Notes: a model not told the origin generated them from the sequence alone. A stretch of 64,000 bases of DNA from Clostridiales bacterium (GCA_004556155.1 SFIM01000008.1:13218-77217); one strand, 5' to 3'. Numbered from the stretch's first letter, positions 33,853-42,887 are shown. Translations and numbers: made by a program.

Positions 33853-34758
33853 TTATCCGATATACCGGCATGCGGCGGTGGCGGCGATTGCGCCGTCCGC
33901 AGCGGCGGTGGTTAGCTGGCGCACTGCCTTGGCGCGGCAATCGCCCGCGGCGAACAGTCCGGGCACGTTGGTGCGGCAGTCCTCGCCCGCAAGAATGAAG
34001 CCTTGCGGATCCAGCACAACCAGATTGTCAAAGGGCGCGTTATCCGCCATGCGGCCGATGCAGATGAACAGCCCGGTCACAGGCAGCTCGGTCGCCGCGC
34101 CCGATTGCTCGTGGGTCAGGCGCACGGCGCGCAGGCGCTCGTCGCCTTCCAGCGTGGTTACGCGGCTGCTGAGGCAGAAGTGAATGTTCTCCCGCGCGCG
34201 CATGGCGTCCAGATCGCGCTGATCGCAGGTGAAATGATCGAAATTCTGGATGACGGTGACGCTTTTGCACAGATCGGCCAGAAAAACGGCTGCCTGCGCC
34301 GCGCTGTTGCCGCCGCCCACCACGGCCACATCCTCGCCCTTGTGAAACGCGCCGTCACACAGCGCGCAGTAGGATACGCCGTGGCCAGTCAACTCCTCCT
34401 CGCGTGCCACGCCCAGCGGGCGGTGCTTGGCGCCGGTGGCCAGGATGACGGCCTTGGCCGCGTATTCGCGCTTGCCGGTGGAGGCGATAAAGCTGCCGTC
34501 CTTCAGCTTGTGCAGGGAGGTGATATCCTCCAGTTCGATTTCCAGCCCCAGATCCAACGCCTGGCTGAGCGCCGCGTCGGTCAGCTGATTGCCGCTCACG
34601 CCGGGCATACCGGGATAGTTTTCTACCCTTGGGGCGGAGGTGATCTGTCCGCCGAAGGTTTCCTTTTCGGTCAGCAGCACGCTTTTGCCTGCGCGCAAGG
34701 CATAGATGGCGGCGGTTAGCCCAGCCATACCGCCGCCGATAATCAATAGATCCGTCAT
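33853..34758 (-). CDS. trxB: Thioredoxin reductase
   Basis: A 301-residue FAD/NADPH disulfide reductase. The FAD-binding IIGGGMAGLTAAIYA (residues 6-20), the redox pair Cys131-Ala-Leu-Cys134 in SYCALCDGAF, the NADPH loop VVGGGNSAAQAA and the C-terminal GLFAAGDCRAKAVRQLTTAAADG are present. It follows nrdD by 8 bases on the same strand. That suggests it recharges the thioredoxin-like domain fused to NrdD. Confidence 0.95.
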   Translation of the reverse strand: MTDLLIIGGGMAGLTAAIYALRAGKSVLLTEKETFGGQITSAPRVENYPGMPGVSGNQLTDAALSQALDLGLEIELEDITSLHKLKDGSFIASTGKREYAAKAVILATGAKHRPLGVAREEELTGHGVSYCALCDGAFHKGEDVAVVGGGNSAAQAAVFLADLCKSVTVIQNFDHFTCDQRDLDAMRARENIHFCLSSRVTTLEGDERLRAVRLTHEQSGAATELPVTGLFICIGRMADNAPFDNLVVLDPQGFILAGEDCRTNVPGLFAAGDCRAKAVRQLTTAAADGAIAATAACRYIG

Positions 34759-34766
34759 GAAACCCC

Positions 34767-37151
34767 TCAGGCTTTCTGCACCGTGTATTCCTCGATGAAG
34801 GCCTTGATATTGGAGGCGTTGGCGATGTTGGTCGCCTCGCCGCCGTGCACATACACCAGCGTGGGGGCCTGCTGCACATTGTGGCGGCGGGTCAATGCCA
34901 CGTCGGCTTCCGCATCGATCTTCTGATAGGGGATACCCGCCTTATCCAGCATCATGCAGGCCATGCGGCAGTTGGGGCAGGTCTTGGTGGTGAACAGAAG
35001 CAGCTCATCCGGCTCGTTGGTGTCCATCTGGGCGGGGGCGCAGGCAGGGGCGGGCTCCAGCGGGCCCTGATGGGTCAGGTGAGACGCGCCGATGTTGTAT
35101 ACCTTGCGATCCTTGAATTCCTGCGCCTTGCCGTTGTTCCAGTTCTGCACGGGGCGGTAATAGCCGGTGATGCGGCTATATACCTCGGTTTTTTCACCGC
35201 ACTCGGGGCAGGTGTAATGCTCGCCGGCGAGGTAGCCGTGGTTCTTGCAGATAGAATAGGTAGGCGACATGGTGTAGTAGGGCAGGCGATAGTTTTCGGC
35301 GATCTTACGCACCAGCGTGGCGGCGGCGCGCCAATCGGGCAGCTTTTCGCCCAGGAAGGCGTGGAACACCGTACCGGAGGTGTACAGGGTCTGCAATTCG
35401 TCCTGCACGTCCAGGGCGGTAAAGATATCCTCGGTATAGCCCACCGGCAGATGGGAGGAGTTGGTGTAGTAGGGCGTGCCGTTTTCGTTGGCGGTGATGA
35501 TATCGGGATACAGCGCCACGTCGTGCTTGGCCAGACGGTAGGAGGTGGACTCCGCCGGGGTGGCTTCCAGGTTATACAGGTCGCCGTATTTTTCCTGATA
35601 GTCGCTCAGGCGTTCGCGCATGTGGTTAAGCACATCGCGGGAGAAGCGCTGCGCGGCCTCGTGGGTCAGATCCTCATGCAGCCACTTGGCGTTCAGGCAG
35701 GCTTCGTTCATGCCCACCAGGCCGATGGTGGAGAAGTGATTGTCAAACGTGCCCAGATACCGGCGGGTATAGGGGTAAAGACCCTCGTTCATCAGCTTGG
35801 TGATGACGGTGCGCTTGATCTTCAGCGACCGCGCGGACACGTCCATCATGTGATCCAGCTTGGCGTAGAAGTCCTTTTCATCCTTGGCAAGGTAGGCGAT
35901 GCGCGGCAGGTTGATGGTGACTACGCCCACCGAGCCCGTGCTTTCGCCGCTGCCGAAGAAGCCGCCGCTCTTTTTGCGCAGCTCGCGCAGATCCAGGCGC
36001 AGACGGCAGCACATGGAGCGCACATCGTTGGGTTCCATATCGCTGTTGATGTAGTTGGAGAAATAGGGCGTGCCGTACTTGGCGGTCATCTCAAAGAGCA
36101 GGCGGTTGTTCTCGCTCTCCGACCAGTCAAAATTCTTGGTGATGGAATAGGTGGGGATGGGGTACTGGAAGCCGCGGCCGTTGGCGTCGCCTTCGATCAT
36201 GATTTCGATGAAGGCTTTGTTGACCATATCCATTTCAGCCTGGCAGTCGCCATAGGTGAAATCCATATCCTGGCCGCCCACGATGGCGGGGATATTTTTC
36301 AGGTCGTTAGGCACGGTCCAGTCCAGCGTGATGTTGGAGAAGGGCGCCTGCGTGCCCCAGCGGCTGGGGGTGTTTACGCCGTAAATGAAGGATTCGATGC
36401 ATTTTTTTACATCGTAATAGGACAGGTGATCGACCTTGACGAAGGGGGCCAGGTAGGTATCGAAGGAGGAGAACGCCTGCGCGCCCGCCCATTCGTTCTG
36501 CATAATGCCCAGGAAGTTGACCATCTGGTTGCACAGCGAGGCCAGGTGCTTGGCGGGCTTGGAGGTGATCTTGCCGCCCACGCCGCCCAGGCCCTCCTGG
36601 ATCAGCTGCTTGATGGACCAGCCTGCGCAGTAGCCCGTCAGCATGGACAGGTCGTGCAGGTGGATGGCCGCGCTGCGGTGCGCGTCGGCAATTTCCTCAT
36701 CGTAGATTTCGCTGAGCCAGTAGTTGGCGGTAATCGCGCCGCTGTTGCTCAGGATCAGGCCGCCCACGGAATAGGTGACGGTGGAGTTTTCCTTCACGCG
36801 CCAGTCGCTGGAATCCAGGTAGCTGTCCACCAGATCCTTATAGTTGAGCATGGTGGCCTTGACGTTGCGCACCTTTTCACGCTGCTTGCGGTACAGAATA
36901 TAGGCCTTGGCTACGTCGGTATAGCCGGCCTGGCTGAGTACGCGCTCCACGCTGTCCTGAATATCCTCTACATTGATGATGCCATCCTTGATCTTGGGAG
37001 AAAAGTCGCTGGTGACCTTCAGCGCCAGCAGATCGATGACGGTAGGGTGGAATTCGCACTTTTCGGCTTCAAAGGCCTTGGTGATGGCCTTGGAGATCTT
37101 GGCGATGTCAAACTCGGCGATGGTGCCGTCGCGCTTCATAACCTTGTACAT
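34767..37151 (-). CDS. nrdD: Class III ribonucleotide reductase fused to a thioredoxin-like domain
   Basis: A 794-residue oxygen-sensitive glycyl-radical enzyme making dNTPs. An ATP-cone lies at about 1-95. The catalytic barrel follows, with a CPECG zinc motif and the glycyl-radical site RITGYYRPV near the end of that part. Residues from about 711 onward form an extra domain, LLLFTTKTCPNCRMACMML, with redox pair Cys725-Pro-Asn-Cys728 and the cis-Pro segment QQAPTLVYV. Ordinary NrdD ends soon after the radical glycine, so this is a fusion. ATG 37149-37151 has AAGGAGAG upstream. Confidence 0.93.
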   Translation of the reverse strand: MYKVMKRDGTIAEFDIAKISKAITKAFEAEKCEFHPTVIDLLALKVTSDFSPKIKDGIINVEDIQDSVERVLSQAGYTDVAKAYILYRKQREKVRNVKATMLNYKDLVDSYLDSSDWRVKENSTVTYSVGGLILSNSGAITANYWLSEIYDEEIADAHRSAAIHLHDLSMLTGYCAGWSIKQLIQEGLGGVGGKITSKPAKHLASLCNQMVNFLGIMQNEWAGAQAFSSFDTYLAPFVKVDHLSYYDVKKCIESFIYGVNTPSRWGTQAPFSNITLDWTVPNDLKNIPAIVGGQDMDFTYGDCQAEMDMVNKAFIEIMIEGDANGRGFQYPIPTYSITKNFDWSESENNRLLFEMTAKYGTPYFSNYINSDMEPNDVRSMCCRLRLDLRELRKKSGGFFGSGESTGSVGVVTINLPRIAYLAKDEKDFYAKLDHMMDVSARSLKIKRTVITKLMNEGLYPYTRRYLGTFDNHFSTIGLVGMNEACLNAKWLHEDLTHEAAQRFSRDVLNHMRERLSDYQEKYGDLYNLEATPAESTSYRLAKHDVALYPDIITANENGTPYYTNSSHLPVGYTEDIFTALDVQDELQTLYTSGTVFHAFLGEKLPDWRAAATLVRKIAENYRLPYYTMSPTYSICKNHGYLAGEHYTCPECGEKTEVYSRITGYYRPVQNWNNGKAQEFKDRKVYNIGASHLTHQGPLEPAPACAPAQMDTNEPDELLLFTTKTCPNCRMACMMLDKAGIPYQKIDAEADVALTRRHNVQQAPTLVYVHGGEATNIANASNIKAFIEEYTVQKA

Positions 37152-37196
37152 GAATGCTCTCCTTATGGTGTGCATAATATTTTCATAACGCTGTCT

Positions 37197-37225
37197 ATGC
37201 TACCATATCTTGTGGCTTCTGTCAA
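37197..37225 (-). promoter_or_regulatory. Promoter of nrdD-trxB
   Basis: On the minus strand TTGACA and TAGCAT are spaced by 17 bases, 45 bases before the nrdD start. An NrdR-like box covers the spacer and -10, so nrdD-trxB can be expressed apart from nrdG. Confidence 0.7.
37200..37215. promoter_or_regulatory. NrdR-like box 1
   Basis: CTACCATATCTTGTGG matches about 12 of 16 positions of the NrdR consensus ACACWATATCTWGTGT. It overlaps the nrdD promoter, the usual place for repression by NrdR. Confidence 0.5.
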
Positions 37226-37235
37226 TATGCTGGGC

Positions 37236-37273
37236 AAAATAAAAACAATGACCACAATATGTTGTGGTCATTG
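37236..37273 (-). terminator. Terminator after nrdG
   Basis: CAATGACCACAA and TTGTGGTCATTG form a perfect 12-bp stem with a TATG loop; on the minus strand a U-rich tract follows. It lies between nrdG and nrdD and contains the second NrdR-like box. Confidence 0.7.
37252..37267. promoter_or_regulatory. NrdR-like box 2
   Basis: CCACAATATGTTGTGG matches about 13 of 16 consensus positions. It is 52 bp from box 1, close to five helical turns. It coincides with the terminator hairpin, so the similarity may partly be structural. Confidence 0.45.
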
Positions 37274-37287
37274 TGAAATGCATCAAA

Positions 37288-37989
37288 TCAATCGTTTTCT
37301 TCGCCGCGAATGTGGGCGTTTGGGATGGTTTGGCGCAGAATCTGCAAAAACGCCTGCATTTTTTCCTTGGACGGCGCGTGCAGGCCGGGGCGCAGCACAC
37401 TGTCCTCATCTACAAAATATTGTAGATAGTAGTTTTCCGTCCCAGCCAGCCATTGCCCGATGGCGGTCATGTCCTCCTGCGTGTGCAGCTCGTCCACCAC
37501 TGTGGTGCGAAACTCAAAGGGCAGGCTGCCTGCCATCAGCATGGCGGCGCTTTGCTGCACGGGGGAAAGATCGTAATGTGGCAGGCCAACCGTGCGCGCA
37601 TAGTGCGCAGGGGAGTTCTTGATATCCATGGCTACCATGTCCACCAGCCCTGCGTCGATCAGCGCGTGCAGCTTTTCGGGCTGGCTGCCGTTGGTATCCA
37701 GCTTGATGAGAAAGCCCAGCTTCCGCACCCGGCCAATGAAGTCAGACAGATCGTCCTGCATCAGCGGTTCACCGCCGGTGAAGCATACGCCGTCCAGCGT
37801 GCCCTGGCGTTTTTTTAAAAAGGCCAGCACGGTTTCCTCCGTCATCGGCTGCTCGGGCGTGCCCAAGGGCAACAGAGAGGAATTGTGGCAGAACGGGCAG
37901 CGGTAGCCGCAGCCCTGGGTAAAGAGGGTGCAGGCTACATGCTGGGGATAGTCCAGCAGCGTCAGCTTTTGAATGCCGGCGAACAGCAT
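37288..37989 (-). CDS. nrdG: Anaerobic ribonucleotide reductase activase
   Basis: A 233-residue radical SAM enzyme that generates the glycyl radical on NrdD. The [4Fe-4S] motif CGYRCPFC (CxxxCxxC, near residue 26) and the SAM-binding FTGGEPLMQ are intact. Start at ATG 37987-37989 with GAGGAGGG upstream. It is longer than the E. coli enzyme (about 154 residues) and resembles the longer activases paired with thioredoxin-dependent NrdDs. It lies upstream of nrdD in transcription order, with a terminator between. Confidence 0.92.
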   Translation of the reverse strand: MLFAGIQKLTLLDYPQHVACTLFTQGCGYRCPFCHNSSLLPLGTPEQPMTEETVLAFLKKRQGTLDGVCFTGGEPLMQDDLSDFIGRVRKLGFLIKLDTNGSQPEKLHALIDAGLVDMVAMDIKNSPAHYARTVGLPHYDLSPVQQSAAMLMAGSLPFEFRTTVVDELHTQEDMTAIGQWLAGTENYYLQYFVDEDSVLRPGLHAPSKEKMQAFLQILRQTIPNAHIRGEEND

Positions 37990-38094
37990 CGCACGCCCTC
38001 CTCTACATGCAAAAATCGAGCCATCGGATATTATAGCGGCGGCACGGCAAAAAGGGAATGGCCAAAATGGCGATGATAGATACAAATAAACGAT

Positions 38095-38970
38095 TTATGA
38101 AAATATGTGTCGAACGCTGCCGAAGCCCAGCGCGGCGTGCAGGCGCGGGGACAGCGCGATGGCAGCACCCTGCAGGTATTGCCGCTCGGCGGGCGCGGTC
38201 ATGTGCAGGCGGTCGGCTGCATCCTGCGCAGCGGCTGCCAGGCATGCGCGCAGATCGGGCAGTGTTAGCGGGGCAAGACGCTGCACCAGCACGGCATGGC
38301 CGTTTGCGCCCAGCGTCAGCGATTGCAGATCGCCGCCGCACAGCATGCAGCCAAGCGTCTGATCCGCCGCACATTCATACAGGTTGATCAGCAGATCTCT
38401 GGGATCGGGAGAAAGAGCGTGGTATACGTGAGCCTGCGCATCGGGTGGAAATCGCAGCAAAAAGGCGTTTTCCAGGCAAAGATGCTGCAAATAAGCGTGA
38501 ATGCGCCGCACGCCCTGCAAATCGGCGGCGATGGGCAGGCAGAGGGGATAATCCAACGTGCAGTGGCTGTCCTGCGGGAACATGCGGTAATCGTACTTGC
38601 CTAAAAAGCCCTCGATGGCTTGCAGGGTATCGTGCAGCGTGCGATTGGGAAACACCGGCGCGGTTTCGCAGGCGCGCAAATAAAGCGCCCGCCCCTGATC
38701 CAGCAGTCCTTGCAGGGTGGATAGCGCTTCCTCATACAGGGCTTGCAGAGGGGGTTCCAGCAGCGCGCGGGCGGGCAGCCCTTGGGCTTGCAGATGCGTT
38801 TGCAAGGCGAATACAACGCCCTCCAGCAGCGCCTGCGCGTATTCCTGGGATACAGAGGATGAATCGCCCTGCGTGGCATAGCGCACGCGGGAGGCCAGCA
38901 GCAGCATCAGCCGTTCCTGAAGCTGGGCCTGCTCGTCAAGGGTCAGGGCTTGTGAAAGCTCCGTTACCAT
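38095..38970 (-). CDS. DUF6179-type protein
   Basis: A 291-residue soluble, mostly helical protein. Features shared with the clostridial DUF6179 family as I recall it are RYATQGDSSSVSQEYAQALLE near the N-terminus, KYDYRMFPQDSHCTLDYPLC in the middle and PRDLLINLYE after it. A CMLCGGD pair follows. Its start overlaps the end of the DUF6323-type gene by 7 bases, so the two are translationally coupled. The function is unknown. Confidence 0.65.
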   Translation of the reverse strand: MVTELSQALTLDEQAQLQERLMLLLASRVRYATQGDSSSVSQEYAQALLEGVVFALQTHLQAQGLPARALLEPPLQALYEEALSTLQGLLDQGRALYLRACETAPVFPNRTLHDTLQAIEGFLGKYDYRMFPQDSHCTLDYPLCLPIAADLQGVRRIHAYLQHLCLENAFLLRFPPDAQAHVYHALSPDPRDLLINLYECAADQTLGCMLCGGDLQSLTLGANGHAVLVQRLAPLTLPDLRACLAAAAQDAADRLHMTAPAERQYLQGAAIALSPRLHAALGFGSVRHIFS

Positions 38971-39422
38971 TCGTCATCCTCCTGATCGGCACAGGCAATT
39001 TCCTCCCGCTGCGGCCGGCACAGGTCGCCCAGCGTGATATCGGCCAGGTAGATCAGATCGCCCTGCGCGCGGCCGTCGAAGATGCGCTGCATGGCCTCAA
39101 TCAGCTCGTCGTCGGTCATTTCATCCTCGATATCGCTTTTGAAGGCGTAGAACAGTGCGACCAGTTCGCTGAGCGTATCGGCATAGTTGGCGGGCGTGAT
39201 GTAGGCGGAATCGCAGAAGGCATAGGCCAGCTTGCGGAAGATGCCGCCGGTAAACTCCACACGCCCGGTATCGCGCAGCGCTTCCTCGCGGCGGCGCGAA
39301 AGCGCGCGCATATCGCCCTCCGTCAGGGTCAGCCCCTGGGCTTCGGTCAGACGGTTGCAATCGGCCAGCTCGGCCTGCAAAGCCCGGGCGGATACGGCGG
39401 AGAACATGGATAATTCGTTCAT
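38964..39422 (-). CDS. DUF6323-type protein
   Basis: A 152-residue soluble protein with the DUF6323-like sequence RDTGRVEFTGGIFRKLAYAF, then SELVALFYAFKSDIEDEMTDDELIEAM and RIFDGRAQGDLIYL. ATG 39420-39422 has GGAGG 8 bases upstream. It is the first gene of a two-gene unit with the DUF6179-type partner. No catalytic motif is visible; acidic patches suggest a binding role. Confidence 0.7.
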   Translation of the reverse strand: MNELSMFSAVSARALQAELADCNRLTEAQGLTLTEGDMRALSRRREEALRDTGRVEFTGGIFRKLAYAFCDSAYITPANYADTLSELVALFYAFKSDIEDEMTDDELIEAMQRIFDGRAQGDLIYLADITLGDLCRPQREEIACADQEDDEW

Positions 39423-39472
39423 TTCATTCACCTCCGCCACAGGGTAGCACGCGCGCAGGGACAATACAAGAC

Positions 39473-39501
39473 TTGACTTTTTGGCAATTTTGTGGTAATA
39501 T
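39473..39501 (+). promoter_or_regulatory. Upstream promoter for DUF4317
   Basis: TTGACT and TAATAT spaced by 17 bases. A second promoter with the same -35 lies 54 bases further on. Confidence 0.5.
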
Positions 39502-39526
39502 AAAGCCACTGAAAAAAGAAAATTTT

Positions 39527-39554
39527 TTGACTGAAGCCGATATTGTGATATAAT
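39527..39554 (+). promoter_or_regulatory. Proximal promoter for DUF4317
   Basis: TTGACT and a perfect TATAAT spaced by 16 bases, 49 bases before ATG 39604. Confidence 0.7.
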
Positions 39555-39603
39555 AGGCTCCGGCAATTTGTGCTGATTAAGTATTTTAAGGAAGACAATA
39601 GTG

Positions 39604-40737
39604 ATGAACAGCAAAGCCCTGAATGAAATTCGCCGCCGTTTTACGGTGGATAATACCAACCTGACCTGCATCCGCGGCTGCTATGTCAGCGAAAAGCGCG
39701 AGATCATTTCCATGTTCAAGCTGCCGCCCGTATCCCTGCCGCCCGAGGAGGGCGACCGCTATCTGTCCCTGTTCAAAAAGGCGCTGTCAGGCACGCCCGA
39801 TAAAAACCTGGTGGAGATCCCCTTTGCCAACGAGGCGGTGGGCGTGAGCGACGAGCATAAGCTGCTGACCGCGCTGCGCGATACGGCCATCACGGACGAC
39901 GATATGGCCGAGGTGTTCTTCCAGCGCGTGCTGGCGGGACTGCCGCAGGAGGGCAGCTTTTTGATCCTGCTGGCGCACGATGCTTACGACGTGCCCTTCC
40001 GCAATCATAACGGTGAGCGCAATAATGAGATGAGCGACGAGGTGTTCAAGTACATTATTTGCGCTGTGTGCCCGGTCAAGCTGTCCAAGGCTTCGCTGAG
40101 CTATTGCGCGGCGGATAACCTGTTCCATCCCAGCGAGCCGGACTGGGTGGTGGGCGCGCCCGAGCTGGGCTTTATGTTCCCCTGCTTTGAGGAGCGCGCG
40201 GCCAATATCTACAGCGCGCTGTGCTATACCCGCGATCCTGCCCAGAGCCATGAGGGCTTTGTACACGCGGTGTTCGGCTCTGAGCCGCCCATGCCGGCCG
40301 AGGAGCAAAAGGAGATCTTCCAGGAAATCTTGCAGGATACCCTGGCGGAGGAGTGCAGCCTGGAGGTGGTGCAGACCATGCATGAGCAGATGCGCGACCG
40401 CATTGCCGAGCAGAAGGCTGAAAGGAACGCTGAGCCCCTGCGGGTATCCGTGCCCGAGGTGCGGCAGGCGCTGGCTGCCTGCGGCGTGCCGGAGGAAAAG
40501 GCTGATGCTTTCGAGAAGCAGTATACCCAGCGTTTTGGCGCAGGCATGGATGTGAGCGCCGCCAACGTGGTGGATGTCAAGCAGTTTGAGGTGCGCACGC
40601 CCAATGTGGTGATCAAGGTGGATCCTGCCCACAGCGACTTGGTGGAAACCCGCGTGATCAACGGCGCGCGGTATATCCTGATTCGTGCCGAAGAGGGTGT
40701 GGAAGTGAACGGCGTGAGCGTAGCCATTCAGCCGTAA
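39604..40737 (+). CDS. DUF4317 family protein
   Basis: A 377-residue soluble protein. The N-terminal NEIRRRFTVDNTNLTCIRGCYVSEKREIIS is the DUF4317 signature, and the central SDEVFKYIICAVCPVKLSKASLSY is also typical. ATG 39604 is preferred to the GTG three bases earlier, with GGAAG upstream. It has two promoters and a strong terminator, so it is monocistronic. The family is widespread in Clostridia and uncharacterised. Confidence 0.88.
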   Translation: MNSKALNEIRRRFTVDNTNLTCIRGCYVSEKREIISMFKLPPVSLPPEEGDRYLSLFKKALSGTPDKNLVEIPFANEAVGVSDEHKLLTALRDTAITDDDMAEVFFQRVLAGLPQEGSFLILLAHDAYDVPFRNHNGERNNEMSDEVFKYIICAVCPVKLSKASLSYCAADNLFHPSEPDWVVGAPELGFMFPCFEERAANIYSALCYTRDPAQSHEGFVHAVFGSEPPMPAEEQKEIFQEILQDTLAEECSLEVVQTMHEQMRDRIAEQKAERNAEPLRVSVPEVRQALAACGVPEEKADAFEKQYTQRFGAGMDVSAANVVDVKQFEVRTPNVVIKVDPAHSDLVETRVINGARYILIRAEEGVEVNGVSVAIQP

Positions 40738-40766
40738 GAAGGAAGAAGATTGCTGTCTGCTTATAT

Positions 40767-40806
40767 AAAACCTCCCCGCTTCTATATATAGAAGCGGGGA
40801 GGTTTT
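40767..40806. terminator. Bidirectional terminator, perfect 40-bp palindrome
   Basis: AAAACCTCCCCGCTTCTATA is followed at once by its exact reverse complement. GC-rich arms with A/U flanks give intrinsic terminators for both the DUF4317 gene and the convergent metG. Confidence 0.9.
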
Positions 40807-40828
40807 ATCTTGATTTACAGCTTTCGAA

Positions 40829-42847
40829 TCAGCCTACTTCGCTGCCGGGGGCGACATCGCCGTCCACCGTCAGCACGCGCAGATATTCGCTGCCGTCTTC
40901 TTTTTCTTCCACGGCGGAGAGAATCATGCCGTTGCTTTCGATGCCCATCATCTTGCGCGGAGGCAGGTTGGCGATGATGACCAGGTTCTTGCCGATCAGC
41001 TGTTCCGATTCGTAGAACTTGGCGATACCGCTGAGAATGGTGCGGCGCTCGCTGCCCAGATCCAGATCAAACTTAAGCAGCTTTTCGGATTTCTTTACAT
41101 GCTCGCAGCTGATCACCTTGGCTACCCGCAGCTGGCACTTGAAGAAATCATCGGCGCTTACGCAGCCCTCGGGCAGCGCGGACTTTTCTTTTTCCTTCTT
41201 TTCGGGTTTCTTTTCCGGCTCGGCCTTCTTTTCGGGCAGCTTGGGCGCGTTGGCCTCGGCCTCGGCGGCCAGGGCTTCCAGCTCCTTCTTGATATCCAGA
41301 CGCGGGAACAGCGCTTCGCCCTTGCAAACCTTCAGACCCGCGGGGAGCTTGCCGAAGGTATCCAGTGAATCCCAGGTTTTGAGCGCCTCGTCTGCAATGC
41401 CCAGCTGCGCGAAAATGCGCTCGGGCGTACGGGGCATGAAGGGAGAGATCAGCACTGCGGCATAGCGCACGCATTCAGCCAGCGTCAGCAGCACGTTTGC
41501 CAGGCGGGGACGGCTTTCCTCGCTGCGGCCCAGCACCCAGGGCTGCGTTGCGTCGATATACTTGTTGCATTCGCCGATGACCTTCCAGATCTCGGTCAGC
41601 GCCTGGGAGAATTGCAGCTTATCCATCTGCTCGCTGACCAGGGCGGGCAGCTGCGCGCAGTGCTGCTGCAGGGGCAGATCCATATCCTTGTCCACAGCGT
41701 CCGTCCAGGCGGGCAGCGCGCCGTCAAAGTACTTTTCAATCATGGCCACCGTGCGGCTGACCAGGTTGCCCAGGTCGTTGGCCAGATCGGCGTTTACGCG
41801 GGTGAGGAAGGCCTCATTGGTGTAGTTACCGTCCGCGCCGAAGGGCATTTCGCGCAGCAGATAATAGCGCAGCGCGTCCGCGCCGTAGCGGGCCACGATG
41901 GGCTGCGCGTATACCACGTTGCCCTTGGATTTGCTCATCTTATCATTGCCAAACAGCAGCCAGCCGTGGGCGAACACCTGCTTGGGCAGGGGCAGACCCA
42001 GCGCGTGCAGCATGATCGGCCAGTAAATGGTGTGGAAGCGCACGATTTCCTTGCCAACCAGATGCACATCTGCCGGCCAGTACTTGCGAAACAGATGATC
42101 ATCGGGCGTATCATAGCCCAGGGCGGAGATGTAGTTGGACAGCGCGTCGATCCACACATAGACCACATGCTTGGGATCAAAGTCCACCGGTACGCCCCAT
42201 TTGAAGCTGGTGCGGGATACGCACAGATCCTGCAGGCCGGGCTTGAGAAAATTGTTGATCATCTCGTTGGCGCGGGAGGCGGGCTGGATGAAATCGGGAT
42301 GCGTTTGCAGATAGTCCAGCAGCCAGTCCTGATATTTGCTCATGCGGAAGAAGTAGCTTTCCTCCTGCATGGGCTCCACGGGACGGCCGCAGTCCGGGCA
42401 GCACTTTACGCCGTCCTTTTCCACCACCTGCGTGGGGGTCCAGAAGGCCTCGCAGGGTGTGCAGTACAGACCCTCATAGGAGCCCTTGTAGATATCGCCC
42501 TGCTCGTAGAACTGGCGGAAAATCTTCTGCACAACCTTTTCATGGCGCTCGTCGGTGGTGCGGATGAAGTCGTTGTATTCCACTTCCATCAGCTTCCACA
42601 GATCCTTGGCGTTGGCCACGATTTCATCCACATAAGCCTTGGGGGTAACGCCCTTTTCCTCGGCCTTGCGCTCGATCTTCTGGCCGTGCTCGTCCGTGCC
42701 GGTCAGAAAATAGGTATCGTAGCCCTGCATTTTCTTAAAGCGCGCCATGGTGTCGGCCGCCACGGTGGTGTAGGTGTGACCGATGTGCATGTTGCCGCTG
42801 GGATAATAGATGGGGGTGGTGATGTAATAGGTTTTCTTTTCCGGCAT
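40829..42847 (-). CDS. metG: Methionyl-tRNA synthetase
   Basis: A 672-residue class I synthetase. The HIGH motif lies in PSGNMHIGHTY (about residues 15-25), the zinc knuckle in CTPCEAFWTP and CCPDCGRPVEP, and the KMSKS motif in DKMSKSKGN. A Lys/Glu-rich linker joins a C-terminal tRNA-binding OB domain (DFFKCQLRVAKVISCEHVKKSEKLL onward). ATG 42845-42847 has GGAGGAA upstream. It follows pgsA by 40 bases. No T-box leader is present. Confidence 0.96.
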   Translation of the reverse strand: MPEKKTYYITTPIYYPSGNMHIGHTYTTVAADTMARFKKMQGYDTYFLTGTDEHGQKIERKAEEKGVTPKAYVDEIVANAKDLWKLMEVEYNDFIRTTDERHEKVVQKIFRQFYEQGDIYKGSYEGLYCTPCEAFWTPTQVVEKDGVKCCPDCGRPVEPMQEESYFFRMSKYQDWLLDYLQTHPDFIQPASRANEMINNFLKPGLQDLCVSRTSFKWGVPVDFDPKHVVYVWIDALSNYISALGYDTPDDHLFRKYWPADVHLVGKEIVRFHTIYWPIMLHALGLPLPKQVFAHGWLLFGNDKMSKSKGNVVYAQPIVARYGADALRYYLLREMPFGADGNYTNEAFLTRVNADLANDLGNLVSRTVAMIEKYFDGALPAWTDAVDKDMDLPLQQHCAQLPALVSEQMDKLQFSQALTEIWKVIGECNKYIDATQPWVLGRSEESRPRLANVLLTLAECVRYAAVLISPFMPRTPERIFAQLGIADEALKTWDSLDTFGKLPAGLKVCKGEALFPRLDIKKELEALAAEAEANAPKLPEKKAEPEKKPEKKEKEKSALPEGCVSADDFFKCQLRVAKVISCEHVKKSEKLLKFDLDLGSERRTILSGIAKFYESEQLIGKNLVIIANLPPRKMMGIESNGMILSAVEEKEDGSEYLRVLTVDGDVAPGSEVG

Positions 42848-42887
42848 AGGGGCATTCCTCCAATATCGCGTGTAAAAGCGCGTATTT

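Noticed and set aside
34845..37622. A 925-codon open frame on the plus strand
   Set aside because: Antisense shadow of nrdD with biased composition and no start signals.
40767..40806. Perfect 40-bp palindrome as a possible mobile-element end or recombination site
   Set aside because: It lies between convergent genes, with GC-rich arms and A/U flanks, which is fully explained by a bidirectional terminator.
42848..42887. T-box upstream of metG
   Set aside because: Only 40 bases separate pgsA and metG, and no T-box sequence of the TGG-ACCGCG type is found here or before the threonine genes.
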